Both the position numbers and the translations under genes were made by a program. 64,000 nt of DNA from CAYZXL01 sp964482435 (GTDB lineage: Bacteria > Auribacterota > JABMQX01). The notes under the pieces were generated by a model. That model was not told the DNA's origin, searched no databases, and worked only from the letters and a program-made list of their open reading frames with translations. Shown here one piece after another: positions 9,886 through 18,669 of this stretch. The stretch is from contig CAYZXL010000002.1 of NCBI GenBank assembly GCA_964482435.1, positions 122,208 through 186,207 on the forward strand, read 5' to 3'. Position 1 is the stretch's first letter, and each line of letters begins with the position of its first letter.

Positions 9886-11271
9886 TCACGACGGCGGTGA
9901 GGGGATGCGGAGGAAGGAGTTGAGGTCGGAGGCGATGGCTTTCAAGTCGTCGAAGACTTGCCAGGTCATGGTCTTGGTTCGCACAGGATAAATCGAGCAG
10001 TTGTGGAAGAGGGGGTCGCTTTCGAGAGGAAGGTCGCTGGCGACGACGGCTCGGTTCCATTCCTCCGTGCCGGGGATAGGAGAATACGCCGCGAGGCGAA
10101 TCGTGCAGCCCTGGTCGTTGATGAAACGAAGGGTCTCGCGGACTTCTTCGGCGCCCTGCCCGGGCAGTCCCATCATTGCGTAAACTTCGATTTCTCGTCG
10201 AGGGAAGCCCGCCTCCGCGAAGTGCTCGACGGCTCGGACAAACTCCGAATTGCTGACTTTGGCCCCCGTCCTCTGTTGTGTGTCGGCAGACGTTGTCTCA
10301 AGACCCAGGCAAATGGTTTGAAAGTTTGCCTCTCGCATGAGAGCAGCAACTTCGCGGTCAACATACCGCGGATGAATGGCGTTGGGGGTGTGGAAGGCTG
10401 CCTTGATTTTTCGGGCGATGACTTCACGGAGGATGGGCTGAAAGTGCCTTTCGCTGGCGAAGAGGAGAGCGTCGTCGAAAAAGACGAAGTGCCGCGTCTG
10501 ATATTTCTCCCAAAGAAGCTCGATTTCATCCACGACCCGAAGGGGGTTTCGCTGCCGAAACGGTCCCGAGATTTTCCACGATGCGCAATAGCTGCACCTG
10601 AAGGGGCATCCCCGCGACGAGAAAATTACTATGGATGAGGTGTTGCGGAGCAATTCGTAGGCGGGGGCAACATCGTCTTCTACGGAAAGGTTGTCTTCTC
10701 CTGGCGTGATTTGCCGCCCGACAAAGTTTTCGAATATTCCTCGCAGCTTTTGGAAATCCCGCCCCTCAACGACATAGTCTGCGCCGCTGTGAGCGCGGGC
10801 ATGGTCTGGCATCAACGTCGCGTATGTTCCGCCGAGGACAATCTTCACATCCGGAAAGACTCTTTTTGTGAGCGAGATTGTCTCCTGGATACCCGGATAC
10901 CAGTATGTCATCGAGGAGGTGACGAGAATGATGCTCGGCCTGGGGAGCGAGGAAAGCTCGTCGAGAAAGATGTCCGGAGGAATGCCGTAGCGGCTGTAGC
11001 GGCGCGGAATGTCTTTTAGGATTGAGGGCCCGGGGATTTCTTCCTTATAGAACTTGCCCCTGCCGTCTGGTTTCGAGGGGAGCGGCGAGGCTTTGAGCCT
11101 TTCGAGAAGACGAGGATTGTGGCGGTCGAGGCAGTCAACAAAGTGGAGATCGAACCCCCATCCCCTCAGCATTGTGGCGAGCCGCAAAAGCCCGATAGGC
11201 CGCAGCCAGAAATCATAGGCGGCGAAATCATGAATCCAGGGATTGATAAGAAGAACTGCTTCTCGATCCAT
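9886..11271 (-). CDS. B12-binding-type radical SAM protein
   Basis: A 461-residue cytosolic radical SAM enzyme. The N-terminal 170 residues (VLLINPWIHDFAAYD, later VKIVLGGTYATLMPD and GADYVVEGRD) have the Rossmann-like cobalamin-binding-type layout, although the classical DxHxxG motif for lower-axial histidine is not evident. The radical SAM core starts at SSRGCPFRCSYC, whose Cys222, Cys226 and Cys229 would hold the 4Fe-4S cluster; LGLETTSADTQQRTGAK and MGLPGQG follow as expected for the SAM-binding strands. Substrate is unknown: such proteins include methylthiotransferases, methylases and hopanoid or tetraether-lipid enzymes. The ATG has no clear ribosome binding site, but a short frame with a strong site overlaps it (11228-11398), so translation may be coupled. 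It is convergent with the gene ending at 9838. Confidence 0.85.
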   Translation of the reverse strand: MDREAVLLINPWIHDFAAYDFWLRPIGLLRLATMLRGWGFDLHFVDCLDRHNPRLLERLKASPLPSKPDGRGKFYKEEIPGPSILKDIPRRYSRYGIPPDIFLDELSSLPRPSIILVTSSMTYWYPGIQETISLTKRVFPDVKIVLGGTYATLMPDHARAHSGADYVVEGRDFQKLRGIFENFVGRQITPGEDNLSVEDDVAPAYELLRNTSSIVIFSSRGCPFRCSYCASWKISGPFRQRNPLRVVDEIELLWEKYQTRHFVFFDDALLFASERHFQPILREVIARKIKAAFHTPNAIHPRYVDREVAALMREANFQTICLGLETTSADTQQRTGAKVSNSEFVRAVEHFAEAGFPRREIEVYAMMGLPGQGAEEVRETLRFINDQGCTIRLAAYSPIPGTEEWNRAVVASDLPLESDPLFHNCSIYPVRTKTMTWQVFDDLKAIASDLNSFLRIPSPPS

Positions 11272-11398
11272 GCGAACACCCGGGGAAAGGCCAATCGGTT
11301 CTAATCCCGGTCAACGTGAAGCCAAAGGCCGCAAGTAGCGCGGAGGGCCTCTTTGCATGTGCGTTCTCGACCAACGCGGAGGCGGTCTGGGTGGTCAT
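11228..11398 (-). CDS. Possible 56-residue leader peptide or small gene overlapping the radical SAM start
   Basis: A short reading frame whose ATG at 11398 has an unusually good site, AAGGGAGGTG, five bases upstream. It encodes 56 residues beginning MTTQTASALVENAHAKRPSA, with a small hydrophobic middle (LLAAFGFTLTG) and a Ser-rich tail, and overlaps the first 44 bases of the radical SAM gene in another frame. That gene has no ribosome binding site of its own, so this frame could be a coupling leader. A peptide substrate for the radical SAM enzyme is conceivable, but no precursor family is recognised and B12-type enzymes usually act elsewhere. Treat as tentative. Confidence 0.3.
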   Translation of the reverse strand: MTTQTASALVENAHAKRPSALLAAFGFTLTGIRTDWPFPGCSHGSRSSSSYQSLDS

Positions 11399-11636
11399 TT
11401 TGACACCTCCCTTTTGTCACGCACGATCAGAGCGGGACCGGGAAGGAGGAAGCGCGGAGGAATCGCCCCCGGTCCGCCCCGGCGTCCTGAGCACGACCAA
11501 CTCGGAAAGAGGCGAAAGCGTTGACAAGGTCACAAAATACCTCAGGAGAGTTGCTGCTCTTCCAGCGCTTTTTCGCATTGGCTGGACCATCGCCTCCATG
11601 ATGCTCAACGTGTCAAAAGCTTCTGTGCTCGTTTGC

Positions 11637-11662
11637 TAAAAATGAAAGTGTGTGCTCACTTT
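11637..11662 (-). terminator. Rho-independent terminator of the HEAT-repeat gene
   Basis: Read on the minus strand, AAAGTG (11662-11657) pairs with CACTTT (11650-11645) over the loop AGCACA and is followed by CATTTTT. The stop codon of the HEAT gene lies inside the stem. It would end the leftward operon that begins near 17839. The rest of 11272-11655 shows no other gene besides the overlapping small frame at its start. Confidence 0.5.
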
Positions 11663-13785
11663 TGCTCGATTGTTCGACCACGTGCTTCTTGTTTGAGGTG
11701 AGGAAGAGCGTCGTTAAGTTCGTCATAGGCGCGCGGATTGTCGGCGGCGAGCCGTGGTAATTCGGAAAGAATGCTGACTATGGCGGTTCTGGGTTCGTCG
11801 GTTTTTAGAAGGGCTTGAAGGGCCTGCTCGCGGACTAAACCGTCGGTGTCGCGCGCTACGGCAGAGATCAGCGGCTGGATGGTCTTTGCGCCGCCGATGG
11901 CGCCAAGGGAGGTCGCCGCTTCGGCTCTCACCGATGCATCGGGGTCGTTAAGCAAGACAGACGCCAATGATTCTGCACTCTCCTCTATTTTCCGGATGCC
12001 CAGCTCAACCACTGCGGCTTTGCGAACTGCGGGCGCCAAATCGCGCACTGCGGCGATGAGGAGGCCGGCCGCTTCTTTGCCGAGGGCTTTGCTCAAGGAG
12101 GTGCAGGCGGCAGCCCTGACTTTCTCGTCGGGATCAGTCTGCAAAAGTCGGTTCAGAGGGGAGAGGGATTCGTCGGTGAAATTCTTGCCCGCGGCTGCTG
12201 CGGCAGCGGCACGAACGTCGGCGTCCTTGTCGCGAAAAGCCTGCGTCAGGACGGCGGCAGTTTGCTCGTCGGAGTGGTATCCGAGCGCCTCAAGGATGTT
12301 CAGCTTGAGGTCGCGATTGGATTCGGTGGCGAGGAAACCTGCCAGCTCCCGAAGGACGCCCCTATCCCCTATTCTGCCGATGGAAAAAATGGCCGCCTTC
12401 CGAATTTCTGCGCTGTTGGCCGCCTTTCGGTAAACGAGGAGAAGCGCTTCTGCGGCGGAGGCGCCGCCGAGCTCTCCGAGAGCCTGCACGGAGGCCAGCC
12501 GGACATCTGGGTTTCTCTCATAACGGAGGTGCTCGAGGATAGCAGACGAATCGCTTTTCCGGCCAAGGAGCGAAAGGGCAAGGATAGATTCTTTTCGGAT
12601 CTCAGCGTCGCGGTCGGAGGAATATGCCTCTAATATGACCTCGCGGACGGGTTTCAAAAGGTACGAAGCCCTCGACGGAATGTATCGGAATGTCCGACGG
12701 TAAAAATAGCCGATTCGGCCGGGGAAGTAAGGATAGAAATAGTACGCTCGCTTCTGCGTCAGGAGCGTGCGGCGCATCTCTTCGTTCGACATGGTGTCGC
12801 CTTTGTCGAACAGGGCAGCGAAGAGCTTGCCAATGCACGACGCTGCTTCCCTTCGGACGGCGGGGCTTTCGTCGTCTCGCAAGAGGGAAAGAAGGCAGTT
12901 TCGGACGCGAAGGATGACCTCGCGGCTTCTGGCCCTGAGGGAAAGGAGCTGGCCAAAACCTTCCTCTCCAATCAAGAACGTCGGGTAGGCTAACCGCGTG
13001 AGGCCTTTCACAAGCTCAAGGCGGACTGAGGCGTCCGGTTCATCGCGCAGGAGGTCCACGACGGAGCGGACGATTCTCTCCCGGAAGGACTCAGGGCCGT
13101 AGGTGAGCGCGCCGTAGAACGTCACGCGATATTCTCCGCTGAGCAGGATCGGATAGGCGATCTTGACGATGGCGTTTGCGGCTGACAGGCGAACCTCGGG
13201 CGAATCATCTCTTCTCGCAACACCAAACAGAGTGTCAAGGTCGCGTTCGTCGCCGTATTCTCCGAGGGCCTCGGCGGCTCTCTGGCGGGCGGATGGGTTT
13301 TTATCGCCTCTCAGTCTGTCGCGCAGGGCGAAGATGGAGGCCCGGTCGAAGCGCCTGTAATCTCTTCTGACGTGGTCACCGGGTTCGCGCGCATTGAGAA
13401 GCTCCGTGAGTGCGTCGAGGGAAGCTCGGGCGACCATTCGCACGGACTCGTCTGGGTCGAGCTGAGAGGCCTGGAAGAGAGCATCGAGTCCGCGGTCATC
13501 TCTAACCTGCGCGAGGATCCGGGCGACCTGGTAACGAATCCTCGGACTGGGACTGAACGTCAGGGCCGAGGCCAAGAATGGCACTACTCGTTTGCCTTTC
13601 TCGACGAGGGCCTGGGAAGTCTTACGAAAAACCTCGTCATCGGCTGTGGCCAGAGAATTGACCAAGGCGCGAATCTCTTCTTTTTCCTCCGAAGGGATGC
13701 GAGGCTGGGAGGCACACGCGTGTTGAAGAAACACGAGCCCAAAGACGAAAGGGAAGACCAGCTTCAGAAACCAGTGCTTGTTCAT
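11656..13785 (-). CDS. Exported HEAT-repeat protein
   Basis: A 709-residue exported protein built almost entirely of HEAT repeats. The start at 13785 gives a signal peptide (MNKHWFLKLVFPFVFGLVFL then HACAS), with cleavage likely after Ala-Cys-Ala; the Cys context is a poor lipobox. From about residue 40 to the end, two-helix units of roughly 30-40 residues recur, many with the phrases DPDASVRAEAATSLGAIG, DKDADVRAAAAAAAG and NPDVRLASVQALGELG, the PBS-lyase/HEAT consensus. Such solenoids act as scaffolds and have no catalysis. It is the last gene of a leftward run, 83 bases after the ABC ATPase, so it probably serves the same envelope process. The frame extends 11 codons further upstream, but those would place charged residues before the signal peptide. 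Confidence 0.85.
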   Translation of the reverse strand: MNKHWFLKLVFPFVFGLVFLQHACASQPRIPSEEKEEIRALVNSLATADDEVFRKTSQALVEKGKRVVPFLASALTFSPSPRIRYQVARILAQVRDDRGLDALFQASQLDPDESVRMVARASLDALTELLNAREPGDHVRRDYRRFDRASIFALRDRLRGDKNPSARQRAAEALGEYGDERDLDTLFGVARRDDSPEVRLSAANAIVKIAYPILLSGEYRVTFYGALTYGPESFRERIVRSVVDLLRDEPDASVRLELVKGLTRLAYPTFLIGEEGFGQLLSLRARSREVILRVRNCLLSLLRDDESPAVRREAASCIGKLFAALFDKGDTMSNEEMRRTLLTQKRAYYFYPYFPGRIGYFYRRTFRYIPSRASYLLKPVREVILEAYSSDRDAEIRKESILALSLLGRKSDSSAILEHLRYERNPDVRLASVQALGELGGASAAEALLLVYRKAANSAEIRKAAIFSIGRIGDRGVLRELAGFLATESNRDLKLNILEALGYHSDEQTAAVLTQAFRDKDADVRAAAAAAAGKNFTDESLSPLNRLLQTDPDEKVRAAACTSLSKALGKEAAGLLIAAVRDLAPAVRKAAVVELGIRKIEESAESLASVLLNDPDASVRAEAATSLGAIGGAKTIQPLISAVARDTDGLVREQALQALLKTDEPRTAIVSILSELPRLAADNPRAYDELNDALPHLKQEARGRTIEQK

Positions 13786-13868
13786 TCTCAACGCTTCCGG
13801 ATAGCCGTCGTTCTTCAAGATGCGACCTTTGTTGCGCGAGACATCTCTTCCGCGCGCCGGTTCCTCCC

Positions 13869-14624
13869 CTACTCCGTCGAGGCTCTTTGGGGACCGGACA
13901 CTTGCTCGTCTGCCGTCAACTGAAGGAAGATATCCTCCAGTCGGTCGCCTTTGCCAGCCATTTGATTTAATTCCGCAAAAGTGCCGAGTGCAACAAGGCG
14001 GCCGTGGTGCAGTATTCCAATCCTGTCGGCCAGTTCTTCCGCGACGGAAAGAGAATGGGTGGACAGAAAAACGGTCGTGCCTTTGTCGGCTCTTTGCCGC
14101 AAAACGTCCATGACGAGGCGAGCGCTTTTCGGGTCGAGCCCCGCCATAGGCTCGTCTATGATGAGGATTTCCGGGTCGTGGAGCAAGGCAGCGCTGAATA
14201 CCAATCGCTGACGCATCCCGTGAGAGAGCGTCTCGATCAGGACACCTCTGAGCTCGTGCAGGTCAAAGAGAGTGAAAAGGCCATTGATTCTCTCGTGCAA
14301 AAGGCTGCCGTCGAGTCCGTAGAGGTTGCCGATGAAAGTGAGGAATTCGGCCGGGGTCAGTTTTTCGTAGAGATAAGGGATGTCGGGGACGTAGCTGATG
14401 ACCTTTTTTGCCTCAAGAGGCTCTTCCTGGATGTCGTGGCCCTTGAGGAATATTCGGCCGGACGTGGGCTTGAGAAGACCGGTGAGCATTTTAATCGTTG
14501 TGGTTTTGCCGGCGCCATTGGGGCCTAAGTAAGCGAAAAGCTCACCTCTCGGAATTTCCAGCGAGAGGTCGTGAATGACCTCCTTATCTCCGAACTTCTT
14601 GAATACGTGCTCGATTGCAATCAA
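13869..14624 (-). CDS. ABC transporter ATP-binding protein (ABC-2/exporter type)
   Basis: A 251-residue ATPase subunit. The N-terminus MIAIEHVFKKFGDKEV is typical. Walker A is GPNGAGKTTT, the signature motif reads LSHGMRQRL (degenerate from LSGGQ but normal for this subfamily), Walker B plus catalytic Glu is ILIIDEPMAGLD and the switch His lies in FLSTHS. This is the DrrA/CcmA-like class that partners ABC-2 permeases. The start codon is TTG, overlapping the TGA of the preceding gene (TTGA), so the two are translationally coupled. No ABC-2 permease with six membrane helices is encoded nearby; the preceding anchored protein has only one helix. The permease must therefore be elsewhere, or this ATPase serves an unusual partner. 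Confidence 0.92.
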   Translation of the reverse strand: MIAIEHVFKKFGDKEVIHDLSLEIPRGELFAYLGPNGAGKTTTIKMLTGLLKPTSGRIFLKGHDIQEEPLEAKKVISYVPDIPYLYEKLTPAEFLTFIGNLYGLDGSLLHERINGLFTLFDLHELRGVLIETLSHGMRQRLVFSAALLHDPEILIIDEPMAGLDPKSARLVMDVLRQRADKGTTVFLSTHSLSVAEELADRIGILHHGRLVALGTFAELNQMAGKGDRLEDIFLQLTADEQVSGPQRASTE

Positions 14625-15451
14625 GGGACCTTATTCTCCGAGGGAACAAACGGCTCACGCACGAGCGAAAAGCCAAACGGGCTTTCCATGAGATAGATTT
14701 TTCTGTCGTGCCCGATGACGAAGGTGGATTTGAGGTCCTCGACGACGGCTTCGACCTCACAGCCCGGTATCGTCTCTCCCTGAAACTGGATGTTCTTCCT
14801 GCCGAGGACCTTGACCTTCGCCAACTGTGGCTTTCTGGTAAGGCGGTTGAAAACCTTCACGGTGTATTCGTGTCCCGGCTGAAACTTGTCGCCGAGAACC
14901 CACGGGGTGATTGGGTCGTAGAGACTAATGCCATCTTCGCAGGGGACCTGGAGCGACCTCTGGAACGATCCCCATTTGACGTTGAGGAGGAGTTTGCCGT
15001 CTTCGACTTTTCCGTCAAGGGTGGCATCTTGTTCCTCAAGCATGTTAAGCTTGCATTTGAGGCGATAATGAAAGCTCCGAAGATTGAGCTTTTCGTCTGC
15101 GAAAGATTCGCCGGTGATCTGTGCTTCTCCGACGGCAGGGTAATTCAGGCGAAGGCTGGTCACGTTGCGGAACCTCTTCGTCGAATCTTCCGTCTCGGGA
15201 AAGGAATTGGAGCGAAATTCCCCGATGCGCTCTTTGCCGTAATAGACGCCCATGAGGTATTCGGGGTCGAGGAGGGCGTTGGAAGGGGGGCGCGAGCCTT
15301 CGGTGGCGATGAAGAGATGCTCCTTGATGAACAGACTGGTCATCAAGGCCCAGAAGATGATGACCATCGGCGTCAGTAATTTTCTTGCCATGACTCTCTT
15401 TGCTTGACGGACGTGCAGCGCCTGTCGGAGGCGAAACGGCTCGGACTGCAT
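14621..15451 (-). CDS. Membrane-anchored DUF3108-like envelope protein
   Basis: A 276-residue protein with one N-terminal membrane helix (LLTPMVIIFWALMTSLFI, about 25-42) and a periplasmic beta-rich domain. The domain opens with EYLMGVYYGKERIGEF, a pattern shared with DUF3108-like proteins and with the region preceding some transglutaminase domains (a Y-x-G-x-x-I-G motif), and continues with alternating strands. Function unknown; I see no catalytic residues. The ATG at 15451 overlaps the last base of the upstream stop codon, and an internal ATG at 15391, directly before the membrane helix, is an alternative start. The 3' end is coupled to the ABC ATPase. The position suggests an envelope partner of that transporter. 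Confidence 0.7.
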   Translation of the reverse strand: MQSEPFRLRQALHVRQAKRVMARKLLTPMVIIFWALMTSLFIKEHLFIATEGSRPPSNALLDPEYLMGVYYGKERIGEFRSNSFPETEDSTKRFRNVTSLRLNYPAVGEAQITGESFADEKLNLRSFHYRLKCKLNMLEEQDATLDGKVEDGKLLLNVKWGSFQRSLQVPCEDGISLYDPITPWVLGDKFQPGHEYTVKVFNRLTRKPQLAKVKVLGRKNIQFQGETIPGCEVEAVVEDLKSTFVIGHDRKIYLMESPFGFSLVREPFVPSENKVP

Positions 15452-16554
15452 CACTCGCCGAGCGCCTTTGTTCCGGCAGCCATTGCCACACCTTCATCGC
15501 CCTGCCAGACAGCCGTCACGGTCCTCCCCTTGTTAGCGAAGATGAACTTGGTGACTACGCTGTCGCCCCCGACGCCGTGAAGCTCGGCGGTGAGGACGTT
15601 GCCGGCAAGTTGCCCTTTGCCGCGGGACCTGAGCCTTGTCGTGCCGTCTATAACGCAGACGTGAATCTCGCCGTCTTTCTCGGTGAAGCTCAGGAGGCCC
15701 GCGCTGCGATCGTTTTCGACCCAGAAGTATTTTCCGAGGACGTCCTCCTGGCGAATCCGTTCGGCCACGCCGGATGCGGACGCCTGAATGCTCGCCAGGA
15801 GTGCTCTTTCCTTTACGGCGGCACACCTCTGACGAATGACCAGCGCTATGACGAGGAGGCCGAGCGACACGCACAGCAACCAGGCTACAGTGATCCAGCG
15901 GCTCTGCCAGGCTTTGGTCCTTTCGCCAGTCGCTGCTCGGTCAGCTTCGCGCCCGGCCGGGACACTGCCAGGCGGGCGGACGATGACATGCTCTTGCTGT
16001 TCGCGGAGAGCCGACAATTGAGTGCTCAGGGCAACGATTCGTTCTGATAGGCCCCTGGATTTCTCTCTTTCTTCGTCGAGCGACTGATTTGCCGTACGTA
16101 GCTCCTCGCGGAGTTCCCGTATGAGCTTGTCCTTGTCGCTGACAGTCTCGGGTGTTTGGGGCGTCACTTCTTTTTGCGCTGCGGAAAGGCGGTCTCTGGC
16201 GCTTCGGAGCCAACGCCTGGCCCAGTCGGCCTGCTCGCCCTGCTGTGCAACGTTCAAATACTTCTCGTAAAAGGAAATTGCCAGGGGAGCGTCGCCGAGG
16301 AGGTCGTCATAGATCGCGGCGATGTCAAGGTAGATTCCGGCGTTTGATGGGTCGTACAGAAGGGCTTTCTGGAAAAGCGAAACCGCGCGCGAGTAGTCGC
16401 CGAGACGATAAGCTTCGACGGCTTTGCGGTAGTGAGGAGACCATTTCTCTTCGGAGGTCTTCCCCCGGCAGCCGGAAAGACACATGGCCAGGCTGAGAAT
16501 TAAGAGCAGAAAGGGCATCACGAGTCGTCTTGGTGCATGGGTCAGAGAGAACAT
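15451..16554 (-). CDS. TPR/coiled-coil lipoprotein with an internal membrane helix
   Basis: A 367-residue lipoprotein. The start at 16554 (GGCGGAG five bases upstream) gives a basic n-region, a hydrophobic stretch and the lipobox LSGC, so the mature protein starts at that Cys. Two to three TPRs follow (YRKAVEAYRLGDYSRAVSLF, then a second unit at ALLYDPSNAGIYL), then a coiled coil (ELREELRTANQSLDEEREKS and onward), a second hydrophobic helix (WITVAWLLCVSLGLLVIALV) and a C-terminal beta-rich domain. A lipoprotein with a later membrane helix is odd and may span or bridge membranes. It lies 112 bases after the LysM lipoprotein, which has the same lipobox-TPR-coiled-coil order, so the two look like related parts of one envelope assembly. 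Confidence 0.72.
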   Translation of the reverse strand: MFSLTHAPRRLVMPFLLLILSLAMCLSGCRGKTSEEKWSPHYRKAVEAYRLGDYSRAVSLFQKALLYDPSNAGIYLDIAAIYDDLLGDAPLAISFYEKYLNVAQQGEQADWARRWLRSARDRLSAAQKEVTPQTPETVSDKDKLIRELREELRTANQSLDEEREKSRGLSERIVALSTQLSALREQQEHVIVRPPGSVPAGREADRAATGERTKAWQSRWITVAWLLCVSLGLLVIALVIRQRCAAVKERALLASIQASASGVAERIRQEDVLGKYFWVENDRSAGLLSFTEKDGEIHVCVIDGTTRLRSRGKGQLAGNVLTAELHGVGGDSVVTKFIFANKGRTVTAVWQGDEGVAMAAGTKALGE

Positions 16555-16666
16555 CTTCTCCGCCTCGACATTTTCGCGGTGCGCTGTTGCCTCGTCCGCC
16601 GAGCGACTGCCCGGACCCCATGACCCGTTCATGTCAGCGAGCTGGATACACATAGCTTGCACAACT

Positions 16667-17839
16667 CTACCCGGGCGGGATGACAAGAACCTGCCCGGGT
16701 GTGAGCTTGTTCGGGTCGCGCACCTTGTCTTTGTTCGCCTGATAAATCACAATCCACTTCCGGCTGTCGCCGTAGATGGACGGAGAGGCTGCTATCGTTT
16801 TCAGGGTATCTCCCCGGCGGACAGCGTACTGGCGAACGGTAGTTGTCCGAGTCGGGCTTTGCGAACGGAGCGACGCAATCTCTCGACGTAGCTCGTCGTT
16901 CGCTTTGTGCAGGGAAGCCTGGGTTGTAGCGTAGGCGTTCAGGGCTTCCTTCAAACGGGCGATTTCTTCAGTGGCTTTCGCGTAATCGCTGCGGGTGGAA
17001 TCGCGCTGGGCTTTCGCTTCGCGGAGCTCTCCTGTCAACTGGGCGATTTGCGTCTTTGCCGGGCTGGAGTCCAGTTGTCGGAGTCTTCCTTCGGCCGTCT
17101 CAAGCCTTCTCTTCAACTCGGCAACCTGCGCCTCGTACGATTCGCGGAGCGAGCTATTGTTCTGCTCTACCTGTCGGGCAGCTTGCTGGTTTTTGAGAAT
17201 TTCGGCCCTTGCCTCGTTGAGGGTTTTAGCGAGGGCCGTCCTTTCGGTTTCGAGTTGCTTGAGGCGCTCCTCGGCCTGGTTGCTCGACGCGCTGGAAACC
17301 GTGCTCCCCTGAAGCCCTGTCGGGAATTTCTGCTGGGCGCCTTTGGAGGGCGATGTTCCCTCTGACGAGGGAGAACCCGATTGGCCGGTCAAGCCGCGCC
17401 CCGGGTTCGATTCGCCTTGCAGGCGGGCGACTTGCAACTCGCGCGGCGTCTCGTCCGCGCCGGGGTTGGGTGCCCTCGCAGCAACCTGCTCCAACTGAAC
17501 GATCCACCCCTGCACCTCCTCCCTCTTCACCGGGTCCTTCTCGACCTGCTGATATTTGCGATAGTACCGCAGCGCGGTCAGAGGGTCGCGGAGACATTCC
17601 TCGTAAAGCAACGCGAGTCGGATGTAAGGCTCGGGCGCGCTCGGGTCGAGGGTCATAGCTTTCTCGAAGTCTGTGATGGCCTCCCGGTATCGCCCCTTTT
17701 CCATGTGCGTCTGACCGGACCGGAGCAAGGAGCTGAGCTGAACGTCGCCGTCCTTTGTTCTTCCGCATCCGCCTGCAAAGAGGAAAATTGCGACTATCAG
17801 CGCAAGCTTCGCTCGACCAGTGTGCCAGACTTGGTGCAT
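16667..17839 (-). CDS. LysM-domain lipoprotein with TPR and long coiled coil
   Basis: A 390-residue lipoprotein and the first gene of the leftward envelope operon. The ATG at 17839 has AAGGGAGG six to seven bases upstream and yields a lipoprotein signal (LALIVAIFLFAGGC). A TPR pair (THMEKGRYREAITDFEKAMT and a second unit ending YRKY) is followed by a low-complexity Gly/Pro/Ser linker and a long coiled coil (about 190-320). The C-terminus is a LysM domain beginning RQYAVRRGDTLKTIA and ending LTPGQVLVIPPG, which binds peptidoglycan. The layout would tether the outer or inner membrane to the cell wall at adjustable spacing, like YbgF/CpoB- or BamD-type adaptors, but I recognise no exact family. 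It is divergent from lexA across a 221-base gap. Confidence 0.8.
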   Translation of the reverse strand: MHQVWHTGRAKLALIVAIFLFAGGCGRTKDGDVQLSSLLRSGQTHMEKGRYREAITDFEKAMTLDPSAPEPYIRLALLYEECLRDPLTALRYYRKYQQVEKDPVKREEVQGWIVQLEQVAARAPNPGADETPRELQVARLQGESNPGRGLTGQSGSPSSEGTSPSKGAQQKFPTGLQGSTVSSASSNQAEERLKQLETERTALAKTLNEARAEILKNQQAARQVEQNNSSLRESYEAQVAELKRRLETAEGRLRQLDSSPAKTQIAQLTGELREAKAQRDSTRSDYAKATEEIARLKEALNAYATTQASLHKANDELRREIASLRSQSPTRTTTVRQYAVRRGDTLKTIAASPSIYGDSRKWIVIYQANKDKVRDPNKLTPGQVLVIPPG

Positions 17840-17902
17840 CGTGAGCCTCCCTTGCTCGCTCATTAAGATAACAGACCGCGATGGAAGAATCAAGATTTCC
17901 GC

Positions 17903-17931
17903 TTGACATTCGCCGTATTTTCGCCTAATGT
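17903..17931 (+). promoter_or_regulatory. Likely sigma70-type promoter of lexA
   Basis: TTGACA (17903-17908), 17 bases, then TAATGT (17926-17931). The -35 is perfect and the -10 is weak. I found neither an E. coli-type CTG-N10-CAG nor a GAAC-N4-GTTC operator nearby, so the SOS box of this lineage cannot be named from this site alone. Confidence 0.4.
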
Positions 17932-18060
17932 TGTGTTGAAACTGGCTGAAATGATTCCAGATTATCGTTCGTTGAGGGCGGCTCGCCAGGACTCTGGCGT
18001 TGAGCTGGTCAGGCGCGACCGGCTCACGCAGGGGTGGTGGGCGAAAGGGAGGTGCAGACA

Positions 18061-18669
18061 ATGTATTTCACCAAAAGGCAGAAGGAAGTCTTCGATTTCG
18101 TGAGGGACTACATCGAAAGCCACGGGTACGCTCCGAGCATCGAGGAAATCCGGCAGCATTTTCGTCTCGGTTCTCTTGCTACGGTGCACAAGCATCTGAA
18201 GTTTCTTGAGGAAAAGGGGGCGATCAAGAGAGCACCGCACCAGAGCCGGGCGATCGAGCTTTTGCCGACGACGGAGCTGGGACTGGGACGAGTGGCGGAG
18301 GTTCCACTGTTAGGAAGGATTGCCGCAGGGCAGCCAATCGAGGCGATCGAGGTTCCGGAGGCCCTGTCAATTCCGGAAGAGCTTCTGGGGCGCGGGAAGA
18401 CGTATGTCTTGAAGGTTCGCGGCGATTCGATGATTGATGAGCAAATCAGGGACGGAGATTTCGTCATCATCGAAGAGCGGGCGGAAGCGGAGGACGGAGA
18501 AACGGTTGTGGCGCTGCTCCACGGCGACGAGGCGACTCTGAAGAAGTTCTACCGGGAGGGCGATAAGGTCAGGCTTCAACCCGCAAACCCGGACCTCGAG
18601 GCGATAATCGTTGACGCGGATGACGTGCGCGTCCAGGGCATCGTGATTGGGCTGCTGAGGAAATACTGA
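18061..18669 (+). CDS. lexA: LexA repressor
   Basis: A 202-residue SOS repressor. The N-terminal winged helix (TKRQKEVFDFVRDYIESHGY, SIEEIRQHF, LATVHKHLKFLEEKG) binds operator DNA. The C-terminal half is a self-cleaving S24 domain: cleavage site Ala89-Gly90 in GRIAAGQP, nucleophile Ser123 in GDSMID and general base Lys161 in EATLKKF, all correctly spaced against E. coli LexA (84/85, 119, 156). RecA filaments would trigger cleavage. The start has AAAGGGAGGTG upstream. The recognition helix residues (SIEEIRQHFRLGSLATVHKH) resemble the Gram-positive/planctomycete class more than E. coli, so the operator is unlikely to be the enterobacterial one. No other SOS gene is linked here. Confidence 0.97.
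   Translation: MYFTKRQKEVFDFVRDYIESHGYAPSIEEIRQHFRLGSLATVHKHLKFLEEKGAIKRAPHQSRAIELLPTTELGLGRVAEVPLLGRIAAGQPIEAIEVPEALSIPEELLGRGKTYVLKVRGDSMIDEQIRDGDFVIIEERAEAEDGETVVALLHGDEATLKKFYREGDKVRLQPANPDLEAIIVDADDVRVQGIVIGLLRKY

Noticed and set aside
14615..15379. 254-codon plus-strand frame opposite the DUF3108-like gene
   Set aside because: Shadow frame; the minus-strand gene is coupled to both neighbours and has a membrane anchor.
17903..18060. Search for an SOS box in front of lexA
   Set aside because: No CTGT-N8-ACAG or GAAC-N4-GTTC element was found, so no operator is claimed.
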